This document shows positions 40,901-49,593 of a DNA stretch of 64,000 nucleotides, one piece after another. The notes under the pieces were generated by a model. That model made no database searches. It saw nothing but the letters and a program-made list of their open reading frames with translations, and was not told the DNA's origin. Every line of letters begins with the position of its first letter. The stretch's first letter is position 1. The stretch spans positions 1-64,000 of the forward strand of contig CBFFRQ010000027.1 in assembly GCA_965644315.1 (NCBI GenBank), written 5' to 3'. The stretch comes from Caecitellus pseudoparvulus (taxonomy: Eukaryota > Bigyra: Bicosoecida). The translations under genes were made by a program, and so were the position numbers.

Positions 40901-41600
40901 GCACGAAGATGAGACACAAGTGCTGCCACTCGTCCATGCGTTGCTGCGTGCCGGTGTGCACACGGGCGGCATCGTGCGGAACGGCAGCACGACGTGGCTG
41001 GCCCGGGGCAACCCCACCGCGGCCCACACACAGGCGCTGCTGGAAGTGTTCCAAGGCACGGGCATCTCCTTCCTCCCCGCGCACTGCATTGTGACCATGT
41101 GCCAGAGCAAGGGCCTCTCCGTACCTGCTCTCTGCTGCCTGCTACTGACGCGAGTGGCGCTGTTTCGCTCCGTAGCAGAGCCTGCGGGCATTGCCTGGCC
41201 TGAGGAGGCAGAACGCGAGAACACCGGAGTGCACTTGCGCCTGGACACATGGACGAAGGATGGAATCACTGCCATGGTCAAGATCGAAGTGCCTCGGCCT
41301 GGCCCGGACGAGGACGGGGAGGAGTTGGCTTTCGCGACGAAGCCGCTCCCGCACATGCGCTTGGTGCTCAGTGCCATCAGCTACTTCTGCAACAAAGTCG
41401 CCCAGAACGCCTCTTCTCACAAAGTCATGGGGCTGGTAGCAGAGGGCATCGCTCGAGCGTTCCCTGAGGAATCTGCCGCCCTTGTGGCGGAGTCGTCTGT
41501 CCTGGAGAGCGCCCTGTTGCGAGGTGTGGCACGGCACGGCCGGTGGCACATTCGCAGGCGTGTGGTGCTGGCCATGGCGGCGCTGCAGCAGGGGCGGTGA
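37917..41600 (+). CDS. Large ankyrin-repeat protein
   Basis: A single exon of 1,227 residues. After a Pro/Ala-rich start, ankyrin repeats run from about residue 60 to 1000 almost without a break. Typical units are TPLTLAAEKCGSDIVRLLIDAGADV, GHTEIVRLLLAAGVSPD and TPLSVASQGGFLDIVRALLAAGAEV at about 33-residue spacing, roughly two dozen in all. The last 150 residues are not ankyrin: a mixed alpha/beta segment (VHLRLDTWTKDGITAMVKIEV, LVLSAISYFCNKVAQ) that I do not recognise. No signal peptide or membrane segment. Ankyrin arrays bind protein partners; the partner is unknown. It converges on the OTU gene (122 bp between stops). Confidence 0.85.
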   Translation: MAGPFASVAPPPRRGLPTTPAPFPAHAVALEAAAGAAAQATADKTDVAPPGHAAGGQTPHLPWTPLQLAAAAGDVEVVDRLMRRGGATGSALDLMAALLPCDVRTAPGVARDPMLVPSESVMQRRLDVLRCLLTHGCSCDEPPPRQATAWRFITIFRAWSPLALVSHWGSVAGVAALLQAGASGTSPPPGRMQPLVLAAAGGHTDVCAALLDAGASLHMPQGDDLLPLPAAAGSGSLDTVRFLAARCGLLARGERELPPVSAFALVEAATHGHSDVMEYLLGLGVSPDAVDEGGVCALCAAAEAGEQAAALQLLDAGATPTGSNESSKAHDSPLACAARGGCLQLTQRLLAAAPVHPTTLRLALEGVSSQGSLPCAQALLAALPADTHHATFLHRSVLTAAEAGHVGVLEALLRAGAPPNASKHNGCSALWLACVKGHVDCVKVLLGAGADVNAETSRGSTPLTLAAEKCGSDIVRLLIDAGADVHAITNAGTCSVYFAAHAGHADNLRLLLAAGAGPSVRKRSGDLPLITAARNGHAECVQVLLEAGADPNDTMQTGATAIQAASLRGHTEAVRALLAGGATPDKRSGKNLGALGGASERGHTEIVRLLLAAGVSPDAAYGKSENTGLWLASRWGKPDVVQVLLEAGADPNFITHQGHNTALCAACCYKHWDIAGLLLEAGADPNIRTAAGSSIIWQAATHGNLPTLQRLIAAGADVNFANSRGSTPLSVASQGGFLDIVRALLAAGAEVNHRLQSGNTSLFHAARDGHLEVVRLLLAHGADPTLSARPQHPPLVIAARGRHWPVVLELLPTATPGGFALESTLEQAAEAGHVPTVQAVIDAGVTPVAEGAIACLEVALAHGNNDCARLLRDAGWTVPVINPFQSKAFAQVGWLDPGMVEWLLDLGFSANASDDDGTSALMLAANQPGPHCPKIMQLLMQRGADIWCTNKQGLNAVCGAVAFGIDQLRALLSALPEGTSLHGMAAPRLLDLAMLHEDETQVLPLVHALLRAGVHTGGIVRNGSTTWLARGNPTAAHTQALLEVFQGTGISFLPAHCIVTMCQSKGLSVPALCCLLLTRVALFRSVAEPAGIAWPEEAERENTGVHLRLDTWTKDGITAMVKIEVPRPGPDEDGEELAFATKPLPHMRLVLSAISYFCNKVAQNASSHKVMGLVAEGIARAFPEESAALVAESSVLESALLRGVARHGRWHIRRRVVLAMAALQQGR

Positions 41601-41722
41601 CTGCGGGCATGTGGGGCGTGCATGGTGCCTGGCGTGTGGTTGGGAGTCAGTGCATTTGGAGCCTGTCACACATGCACCCCTTCCCCGCCCAAAGGCCGGC
41701 AATGCAGACCTCTGGGCGGCCA

Positions 41723-44195
41723 TCAGGACCGCCCCAGACCCAGAAGGTCGTCCTCCCCGCCAGAATCGTCATCGACACCCACTGCCTTCACATCTACAGT
41801 GTGCTGCGTGGTGTCACCACCCGCATCCCCTGACGGCAGCGGCGGTGCAGAGGGCTCGGGGTCGCCTGGGCTCAGCACGCCACGGCCCGCTCCCGCCGAC
41901 ACGATGGGAGACGTCGGTGGGGGCACACTGGCGCCTGCACCAGCGGCGACAGGTGCCGAGTGCAGGCGGGAATGGACAGTAGCGGACAGCGGCGTGCCTG
42001 TCGTGCCGGCTCCGGCACTCACGACGCGTGGAAGTGAGGCTCGGAACGAGAACGTCCCTGTGGCTTCGTCAAAGCTGGGGCGGGAGCGTTGGCGCACGAG
42101 GTCTCCGGGGCTGCCTGAGGCAGCTGGCCCGAGGGACAGGCCGGGGGAGGAAGGAGGGGGGATGTGGGGGGGGCTCAGCACCCCACCTGCCAGCTCCGGC
42201 GACGGCGGCGCCACAGACGTCGTGCCTGACGCTTCCCCCAGACCCAGCAGGTCCACAGATGCGTCGAGGGAGGAGGCCGGAATGCCAGCCAGAGCCACCT
42301 CGCCAGCCTGCTCACGGGCCTGGCGAGCTGCCAGGATGATGCGGGTGTCCAGGCCGCCCAGCGGCGGCTTGCGCTCCTTGGGCGCAGCGGACACCACCAG
42401 GCTGTTGTAGTGGTCCCCGCCGTGGTACGTGAGGAGGATGGGCGCCACAGACGCCGCTTGCAGCTCTGCGTCGGGCAGCTCCCCGTCAAAGTGCAGTGTG
42501 GAGGGCTCCAGCACTTGCCCCCGCGCGTGGAACTCGTCGGATGAATACACGACCACAGGTCGGTCGAACACCTCCTCTGCCGCGATCTGTTCCGGGTACC
42601 CCCCCCACGACGTGTCTGCCTGCATGCGCGTGCAGTACTCCTCCAGCGACCCAACGCCGTCCACGCCAGCGGCGATGATGCTGAAGGTGTCGGCGTGTTT
42701 CCGCATGTGCTGCAGCAGCTTGGCTTTCACTGTTCCGTACAGCTCTGCGTCGCCGTAGATCTGGTGCGCGATGGCCCGGAACAGGCACTTGTTGTCGTTG
42801 GAGATGGGCACGACTTCGAAGCCTGCAGAGGCCAGGGCGGCCCGGAACACCTCGTCTTTCTCCCGGCGTTCCTTCTGCACTGTGCTCTCGGCGGAAGTGG
42901 TGACGGAGCCGTGCGGCTGCAGGCGCGCGGCGATGTCGGGGTTGGAGCAGTCGAACCACATGTCCGGGCGGTGGGGAGCGTCCACGAACCGCACCATGAC
43001 TGCGTCTGGGTGTGTGCGCAGCACCTCACCCCACCGCCACTGCTGGTCCCACCCGCCGTGGGCGTAGGGTGCCTTGAACATGTCCAGCACATCCACGTAC
43101 TGCCCAACGCCCCACGCGTGCAGGGGGGCGGATGACTTGGCCCCTGCCACCTCCACGTTGGAGGCGGTGGGGTCCACCACGATGGTTTCTGTGGCGGTGG
43201 GCCGGTTTGTGGCGTAGGAGGGGCCAGAGGTGTAGGACACCTCCAGGGCGGTGAAGTCGCCGTCACGAGTCACCGACGTAATACGCGCCAGCACCCACTT
43301 GCCGGAGGGAGTTGGCAGCTGCACGTCCACCCATGCGCCCACGGAGTACGTGTCGGGGTCGCTGGGCACGAGGGTGGCGGGGGAGGAGGGGGGGACGGGG
43401 GATGCGCCGGGGGGGGCCCCCCCCCCCCTGTCAACCAGAGTCCCCCCCTCACCACCCATGGCTTGCACGGGGGTCGTCGGCAGAGTGGGTGTGCCGCCCA
43501 GTGCCGTGGGCGAGAACGGCTGCGACTCCAGATCGCGGTACTGTGGTGTGCTGCCCGTGGAGCGCGAGCCACAGGCTGCGAGGCGGCTGGGGAAGTCGCT
43601 TGCGTCCAGCCACTTGTCGCACTCGGGCGACGGGAAGCCGTCGAACTTGATGCAGATCTTGGACCCGTCAGCCTCCATCTGCTTCACAGTGCCCTTGAAC
43701 CACTGCTGCATGGGGCGGCCGCTGCGCTCGCCTTCGAAGTAGTCCAGCACGTCCACCCGGCTGCCGACGCTGAGGGAGGCAGGCGGCCCCTGGGACGCAG
43801 GACCGCTCGACACATGGTGTTGGCGTGGAGACTGGCGGTGAGACTCGTGGGCTTGCTGTGATGCGCCCGAAGAGTGCTGGCCCACGGCAGAGTGTGTGCC
43901 TGTGGCAGGGGAGGTGGCTGGCGTGGTGGTGGCACGAAACGCCCTCCCGGCACGCCAACTCACCCATGGGCGCGAGGAGCGACAGGTCCGTCTTGAGGTC
44001 CAGGGTGTATGACCGACCTAGTGTGCGGTTGCCCCACTCGTCCTCAGAGCGCTCGTTGGTGGTGACAATGACCTTGTTGCGCTGGACTGAAGTTACTTCC
44101 CCGACCGTCCAGCCGCTATGCCGCGTCTTAATGTCCACGAGATCCCCCTCAGCCACGCTGTTCGCGGCGTTTGCCTTGGAAGATTTCGAGCCCAT
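41723..44195 (-). CDS. OTU-domain deubiquitinase (OTUD5-like) with SH3/Tudor-like repeats
   Basis: Two minus-strand exons (44195-43964 and 43899-41723) join in frame to 802 residues; donor GTGAGT. The start MGSKSSK fits an N-myristoylation signal, suggesting membrane attachment. Four barrel-like modules follow: EGDLVDIKTRHSGWTVGEV (about 16), VDVLDYFEG with WFKGTVKQM (about 123), AWVDVQLPTPSGKWVLARI (about 260) and YVDVLDMFKAP with WGEVLRTH (about 340). They resemble Tudor/MBT/SH3-like barrels; two share a VDVLD[YM]F opening. The OTU protease domain (about 435-580) has the catalytic Asp-x-x-Cys in SNDNKCLFRAIAHQIYGD and the catalytic His in GGDHYNSLVV, with the RPVVVYS strand between, as in OTUD5. 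OTU enzymes cleave ubiquitin chains. The tail is Ser/Pro-rich and ends with a DLLGLG motif, which also occurs once earlier (near residue 610). Confidence 0.88.
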
Positions 44196-44599
44196 GACTC
44201 ACTGTGCAAGGGCGCCTCACAGCCGCCGACCTTTCCGGCGCAAGCCTGTGGTGCAAGCGCCAAGGGCTGTGGAGAAGTTTGCAGCGAAACTCCCCCACAA
44301 CGCAAACGATGCAAACCCCGCAATGCACGGGGCTTGGGGCCTTGCTGCAACTAATGGCTGGTGTCGGGTTCGTTGTTTGAGTATGGGCACAGTGAAAGGC
44401 TTGCAGGTGGGATTTGAATTGGTCCAGCGCGGGTGCTGTCGGGCAACGACTTGTTGTCAGGCTTGGGCCTGCGAGTGCTCGGACGGCCGCCCAGCACAGC
44501 AGCCCAATTCACATCCCCCGGACAACCGCAACGCCTCCATGTGCCACATCGATCCAGCGTGCCACTGCCCCTCCCTGCACCCCGCCAGCCCTTTGCACC
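44196..44599. other. Divergent intergenic region, no gene seen
   Basis: These 404 bp lie between the starts of the OTU gene (minus) and the dehydrogenase gene (plus) and likely hold both promoters. I see no coding exon or RNA gene here. Confidence 0.4.
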
Positions 44600-45877
44600 A
44601 TGTCTGAGGCGTGGTGCTGTGGCTTCGTGGAGACGGTGGGGTGGCTGACACTGCTGGCTGGTGCAGCTGCCGTGGTGCAGTTGATTCTCTTCATGCGCCA
44701 GGATGCCGATAGTGGGGTGTACTACAAGGACCTTCCAGCGGGGGCGTTCAAGGGCAAGACGGTGCTGCTTGTCGGCGCCAGCAGCGGCAGTGCGTGCGGC
44801 AGCTGTAATTTCCGCACACGCCGACGGAGGCCGCCCTGCCACACACCCGGACCGCCTTGGCGCAGTTGGCGAGGAGCTCGCCTATGCAATGGCTTCGCGT
44901 GGAGCCAAGGTGCTGGCGGCTGCGCGCCGGCTGCCCTTGCTGGAGAAAGTCGTCAAGAAGTGTGCCTCCCTCGGCGGCGCCGGGTCCGAGGCAGTGCAGC
45001 TGGACATGTTGGACACTGACAGCCACGCAGGCGTCATCTCGGGCCTGCTGAAGAAGCATGGGCGCATCGATATTTTGGTGAACAACGCAGGGCGCTCGCA
45101 GCGAGCCATGGTGGAGGACACGGCTTTGGAGGTGGACGTCGGCATGCTGGCGCTGAACGTGACCGGCGTCATCTCCATTACCAAGGCCCTCCTGCCACAC
45201 TTCCTGCAGCGAGGCGCCGGACAGATCATGGTGACTTCCTCTGTCGTGCGTCCTCCTTCACGGTGCCCTGCCGCTCGCGCCAGCTGACCCTGTGCCGTGC
45301 CCCGTGCTTTCCCAGGCCGGCAAGGTTGGCAGCACTATTTCCGCATCGTACTCTGCAAGCAAACACGCCATCCAGGGCTACTTCAACGCCCTGCGCTCTG
45401 AAGTGGGGTTCCGAGGCATCTCAGTGCACCTGGCCTGCCCTGGCCCGGTCGCCACACCCATCCAAGAGCACGCCTTCGCAGAGACAGCGGGGGCCAAAGT
45501 GGACACCAGCAAGCCTGACACGACGAAGCGCATGACTGCCGCTGTGCGTGCCTGCAGCGCCACACTGCCCCCACACCCTCGCCCAACCCTACACCTTGCC
45601 CCCTTTACAGCGCTGTGCACACCTCATGGCGGTGCAGCTGCACCATGGCGTGTATGAGGCTTGGATGGCGCCGCAGCCCATCCTGCTCTTCACGGCGCTT
45701 GGGCAGTACATGCCGACTCTGTTCACGTCCCTGCAGACGCTGTGGTACGGCCCTGCCCGGGTGAACGCCTTCCGCAGTGGTGACATGGGCTACTCAGCCG
45801 TGAATTCTGCCTCGGGTGCTCTTGCTGGCATTCTCTCCGCCATTCTCGGCAAATCCCCCAAGCCAAAAGCGGACTGA
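44600..45877 (+). CDS. DHRS7-like short-chain dehydrogenase/reductase
   Basis: Four exons (44600-44789, 44866-45245, 45316-45543, 45611-45877) join in frame to 354 residues; all three donors are GTGCGT. An N-terminal hydrophobic segment (about 11-30, GWLTLLAGAAAVVQLILF) is a membrane anchor, as in DHRS7. The Rossmann motif reads VGASSGIG (usual TGxxxGIG, first Thr replaced by Val), split by intron 1. NNAG, the catalytic Ser in VTSSVAGK, and YSASK with catalytic Tyr and Lys are intact, followed by CPGPVATP. It is therefore expected to be an active NAD(P)-dependent reductase, probably at the ER membrane facing lipids, steroids or retinoids; the substrate is unknown. It lies 64 bp upstream of the tRNA gene on the same strand. 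Confidence 0.88.
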
Positions 45878-45941
45878 CCCCCTGGCGGCCATAAATGCAA
45901 CGTGTCATCATATTTTCAATATTTTCCGTGTCTAACAGCCA

Positions 45942-46013
45942 GCTTCTGTAGCTCAGGGGTAGAGCGTCGCTTTCATAAGGCGCAGGTCAAGGGTTCGATC
46001 CCCTTCAGGAGCA
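45942..46013 (+). tRNA. tRNA-Met (anticodon CAT), elongator type
   Basis: The 72-nt sequence folds as a cloverleaf: a 7-bp acceptor stem GCTTCTG/CAGGAGC, D stem GCTC/GAGC, anticodon loop TTCATAA with CAT at 45974-45976, and T stem AAGGG/CCCTT with loop TTCGATC. The discriminator base is A and no CCA is encoded. Box A (TAGCTCAGGGGT) and box B (GGTTCGATCCC) are intact. A G1-C72 pair and T54 argue against the initiator tRNA. The top pair of the anticodon stem is a T-C mismatch. No intron. Confidence 0.93.
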
Positions 46014-46015
46014 CC

Positions 46016-46021
46016 TTTTTT
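46016..46021 (+). terminator. RNA polymerase III terminator
   Basis: A run of six T starts two bases after the end of the tRNA-Met gene, a normal pol III stop signal. Confidence 0.8.
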
Positions 46022-46098
46022 CCACACCATGGCTTCACGAAACGCAGCCTCCAAGCCGAACGTGCACACTCAACACGTGAGACATAATACAGATGCAT

Positions 46099-48054
46099 TC
46101 ACACCTGTGTGCCTTGTTGCTGGCGCGCCACGAGCGCAGCCAAGCTGCCTTCGGGCGGCACGTCGCCGGCTGAGCCGACGTCGGCCAAGTCCGCAGTCTG
46201 CGCCTGCCCCCTCGGCAGCACTTGCGCAGCCCGAGGCGACACCCCAGACGGCACGTGAGCTATCCCTGGCAGCTGCTCCCCCTTGGTGGTGAGGGAGATG
46301 ACTTGTCCAAATGACAGCCGCTTGCCTTGCCCTGCTTGCTCGGCAGAGGATGACAAGTGGGGGGACCGAGCGAGAGGGGACACCGTGCCTGGGTGTGGCG
46401 TGACAAAGGTGGGGGGCGGTGTCCGCGCAGGGGTCGTGGGCGCAGTGCCTTGCCTCAGCATGGACTGCACCGCCCCAGCACACTTCTGCAGGAACAGCAC
46501 CTGTTCCGGCGTCACTTCCGGGCCGGGCGAGGCGGAGCCCCCTGTCTGCGCCTGCACCCCCCCCCACTCCCACGCAGCGCCATCTGAGCTGTTCTGGAAC
46601 CCTGCCGCCTGCATGAGGTGGGGGGTCCCAGGCAATTGCCCCAGGGACCGCTTGTACGCTGAACCCTTCGTTGACACGCGTTTGTACCGGGGCGAAGCAG
46701 GGTGCCGCGCCAGATTCTCCAGGCTCAGCAGCAGAAAACGCAGCCCCGCCGCGCCAACACTCCCTTGGTCTGTGCCTGCATGGGTGCGCAGTGCAGCCCT
46801 GAACCGCTCCAGGGCCTCCGCCAGCGGCTCAGGCAGGCTAGGAGTCGCTTCTGTAGGGGGGGTCGCAGCAGCCGCGGGGGGGGTCCATGCAGCCACCAAC
46901 TGCCCCAACTGCCCCCCCTCCTCGCTGTCCACCGCACCGTCGTTGTCTTCTTCCCTGTCTGATGTGCCCGTGATGGCGCCCGCAGCAGCCGGAGGCGCCA
47001 CGCCACTCGCCCCACCCCCACGCACCTTGCCAGGCGACGGCTGCTGTGGAATGGCAGAGCTCCACGTAACGCGCCGAGGAGTGGTGCCTGGCGGCGGTCG
47101 AGGGGGTGTGCCTGCGCTGGCAAGGCGCCGGCGGGGTGGCCCTCGCCGCAACGCGCTGCTGGGGGCTGGTGTCATGGCCCCCCCCTGCTTGGCTGTCGCC
47201 CACGTCTGGGCACTGCCCCCCCCGCTCACTTCCGTGGCAGTGGAGGCGCTCCCGTGCCTGCTCGCACCTCCACTCCCCTGTGCTGACAGTAGGGGCGTCG
47301 ATAGGGAGCTGGCCAGTGGCGAGATGAGGCCGGTGAAGGCGCCTTGCAGGGCCCCCAACTGACCCTTGATGCTGGCCAGGTCTGCCACCATGCCCGCCAG
47401 CATCTGGGGTGTGCCTGGTGGCATGGTCTCTACAGCTGGCGCAGCGGACACGGTTGTGCCTGGTGTTGCACTGGCTTCCTCGTGTGCCTGGTGCAGCGAG
47501 GGTGCGGCGGGTGCGGGGGGCGTCACGGGCACGGCAGCTGTTTGGGACGCAGCAGCTGCCGCTGCCGTGCTGCCTGGGCCCCAGTCCGTGAGTGGGCCGG
47601 TGGAGGGTGCTGGTAGGCGTGGCAGGGTCGCGGTATGAGTTTGGCCCACGTCCGCCACCGCCTCCTCCTCGCCCAGCCACCGCCGCACCAGCGCCTGGCC
47701 ACGGGAGATGAAGGACTGTGCCTGAGCCAGGGCTACATCCGGGCCAATGTCCTCCACGTGGCGCCACGCCACGCCCAGCGCAAATCCGAGCGCTGCAGTC
47801 ATGGCCAGGGCAGGGGAGCTGGCTGCCGCAGCAGATGCGAAGCGGCCAGTGCTGGGCACAACGCTCGTTGTGGTGGCCCTGGCCACAGCAGCCTCGATTT
47901 GAGACGCCGAGAAGCCTTGCGACCGAAGGAAAGCCACTTTTTCTGCTAGTGGTACGTGAGCCAGCCGCTCGTGTTGCAGCAGGGCGACAGCCTGGCTTAG
48001 AGCAGGCGCGCTGGCGCTTGGCGGAATTTGGCCCCCTCCACTTGCCCCAGCCAT
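46099..48054 (-). CDS. PEX14-like peroxisomal docking protein with apparent C-terminal PUB domain
   Basis: A single exon of 651 residues. Residues about 18-60 match the PEX14 N-terminal helical domain: AVALLQHERLAHVPLAEK, KVAFLRSQGFSASQIEAAVAR, the site that in known proteins binds WxxxF motifs of the import receptor PEX5. A hydrophobic segment (about 78-96, PALAMTAALGFALGVAW) follows at the usual place of the PEX14 membrane anchor. After 300 disordered residues, about 405-500 fit a PUB (PUG) domain: ALERFRAALRTH, LLLSLENLARHP, PRYKRVSTKGSAYKRSL, LMQAAGF. PUB domains bind the C-terminal tail of p97/CDC48. PEX14 is the docking factor of the peroxisomal matrix-import pore. A PUB fusion is not part of the PEX14 proteins I know. 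It converges on the tRNA gene. Confidence 0.75.
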   Translation of the reverse strand: MAGASGGGQIPPSASAPALSQAVALLQHERLAHVPLAEKVAFLRSQGFSASQIEAAVARATTTSVVPSTGRFASAAAASSPALAMTAALGFALGVAWRHVEDIGPDVALAQAQSFISRGQALVRRWLGEEEAVADVGQTHTATLPRLPAPSTGPLTDWGPGSTAAAAAASQTAAVPVTPPAPAAPSLHQAHEEASATPGTTVSAAPAVETMPPGTPQMLAGMVADLASIKGQLGALQGAFTGLISPLASSLSTPLLSAQGSGGASRHGSASTATEVSGGGSAQTWATAKQGGAMTPAPSSALRRGPPRRRLASAGTPPRPPPGTTPRRVTWSSAIPQQPSPGKVRGGGASGVAPPAAAGAITGTSDREEDNDGAVDSEEGGQLGQLVAAWTPPAAAATPPTEATPSLPEPLAEALERFRAALRTHAGTDQGSVGAAGLRFLLLSLENLARHPASPRYKRVSTKGSAYKRSLGQLPGTPHLMQAAGFQNSSDGAAWEWGGVQAQTGGSASPGPEVTPEQVLFLQKCAGAVQSMLRQGTAPTTPARTPPPTFVTPHPGTVSPLARSPHLSSSAEQAGQGKRLSFGQVISLTTKGEQLPGIAHVPSGVSPRAAQVLPRGQAQTADLADVGSAGDVPPEGSLAALVARQQQGTQV

Positions 48055-48264
48055 CCTGCCCTGTCACGGAAGAAATTCAGGCTGCTGGGAGTACAAATAA
48101 CGGGCTCCTATGTGTCACTTTCCGTGAGCTGCTCAATAATATGGCAGTGGATTTCACCTTTGCCTGGCCACGGACAGTGCGAGCCGGACAGATCTGACAG
48201 AGCAGGCAACCAAGTACATTTTACAGCCTACACCGAGCCAGGCATTCGCGCAGCGCTAACACTC

Positions 48265-49593
48265 CTACTCCTGTTTGAAGCAGGGTGGGACAGGGCTGGT
48301 GCCTCCCGTTGCCACGCCCTGCGTGTTGGTGCAAGCGTAGAACTTGTCGCCCCACGGCTCCGTGCTGGGGTTGCGCACCACGACATTGTCAAAGCGAATG
48401 CCAGTCATGGGGTTGGTCTCGTTGCCCAGGATGACACCTGGCGACAGCGCCGCGCCTTGCACCGTGATGTCCTTGAAGGTGATGTCGCTCCACGTGATGC
48501 CGGCTGGCACAGGGCAGGGCAAGCCTGGCACGAACGGCCACAGCAGGTTGCAGGCGCCCTCGTAGCTTGCCTGCTGGGGGCCGATCCAAATGGCCCACTG
48601 GGTGGGGTTCCACAGGCTGATGTTCTGGTACGTCACGCCCGTGATCTCGCCGGTGTACCCCGCCGGTGCAGGTCGGCTCTTCATGTACAGCCCCTTGAAC
48701 GAATTGGGCATGATGCTGTCACGGAACGTGACGTTGCGGACGCAGCTGTGGTGGGCAGAGGGGCCGATGGAGCCGACGGTCAGCCCCACCCCCGACACAT
48801 TCACGCGCTCCACGAGCCAGTTCTCGCTACACTGCGCGCGGATGTTGGAGGCGTCCAGCTGCTTCACACACACGCAGTCGTCGTCGTTCCACACCGTGAC
48901 ATCGTGCACCCACACGTTGGCGCCGGCGATGTCGAAGCCGTCTGTGTTGAAGGCACCCATATTGTACCAGTCGTGGTCGGTGGCGTTGTCGCGGTGCACC
49001 TCCACAGCGCTGTGCCGCACTTCGATGCCGTTCACGTCGTTGGCGAAAAACGTCCAGTACGGGCTCTGCTTCAGCAGCAGGTTCTCCACCAGCAAGTCGC
49101 TGGAGTTGTAAATGTGCAGCAGGCGGGGGCGGTTCTCCCCGATGAGCAGGTACGAGATGTACCCCCACCAACCCTCCCCACTGCCGTCCAGGGTGCCTGT
49201 GCCGCTGGACGTGAAAGTGACGTTGTTGAGGTTGGACAAGTACCAGCACTCCAGCACCCTGCCGTCGGCCTGCCGCGGCCACGCTGTCTGGTTGTTGTTC
49301 CACTTCAGTGTCCCGTCAATGCGCAGCACAGCGTCGTACAGATCGCCCCCCGTCACGCCGCCAGCGACATGGAAGGTGCCATTCGGCACGAGCAGCGTGT
49401 CCCCGCGCCCCACCATGGCCAAGGCCTTGTTCATCACGGCCGTGTTGTGCTGGCAAACACGCAGAGACGGGTCATCTTCAATTGCCCCGATGTCCTTGAT
49501 GTTGATAACGTTGCCTCCTGCAGCGGTGCTGATGAAACACGCTGCTGCCAGCGCACATGCAAGTGCACTGCACTTGGACCCACACCTTCGCAT
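48265..49593 (-). CDS. Secreted GH28 (polygalacturonase-like) protein
   Basis: A single exon of 442 residues from the ATG at 49593, chosen because it opens with a signal peptide (MRRCGSKCSALACALAAACF). The body is a right-handed beta-helix protein of glycoside hydrolase family 28. Visible motifs: NTDGFD (about residue 215) and NDDDCV (about 238), which supply the catalytic Asp residues; GVGLTVGS (about 267) where GHGLSIGS is usual, so the conserved His is replaced by Val; and YMKS in place of the substrate-binding RIKT. Several N-glycosylation sequons (NVT, NSS, NVS, NIS, NAT) fit secretion. The enzyme probably acts on a pectin-like or other acidic polysaccharide; the His loss makes the exact activity uncertain. 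It is divergent from PEN-2, 542 bp apart. Confidence 0.83.
   Translation of the reverse strand: MRRCGSKCSALACALAAACFISTAAGGNVINIKDIGAIEDDPSLRVCQHNTAVMNKALAMVGRGDTLLVPNGTFHVAGGVTGGDLYDAVLRIDGTLKWNNNQTAWPRQADGRVLECWYLSNLNNVTFTSSGTGTLDGSGEGWWGYISYLLIGENRPRLLHIYNSSDLLVENLLLKQSPYWTFFANDVNGIEVRHSAVEVHRDNATDHDWYNMGAFNTDGFDIAGANVWVHDVTVWNDDDCVCVKQLDASNIRAQCSENWLVERVNVSGVGLTVGSIGPSAHHSCVRNVTFRDSIMPNSFKGLYMKSRPAPAGYTGEITGVTYQNISLWNPTQWAIWIGPQQASYEGACNLLWPFVPGLPCPVPAGITWSDITFKDITVQGAALSPGVILGNETNPMTGIRFDNVVVRNPSTEPWGDKFYACTNTQGVATGGTSPVPPCFKQE

Noticed and set aside
43400-43435. G-run followed by C-run as a regulatory palindrome or hairpin
   Set aside because: It falls inside the OTU gene where it encodes a Gly/Ala/Pro linker; homopolymer runs of this kind are common in this GC-rich window.
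45942-46013. Initiator tRNA-Met
   Set aside because: It has G1-C72 and T54 rather than A1-U72 and A54 expected of the eukaryotic initiator.
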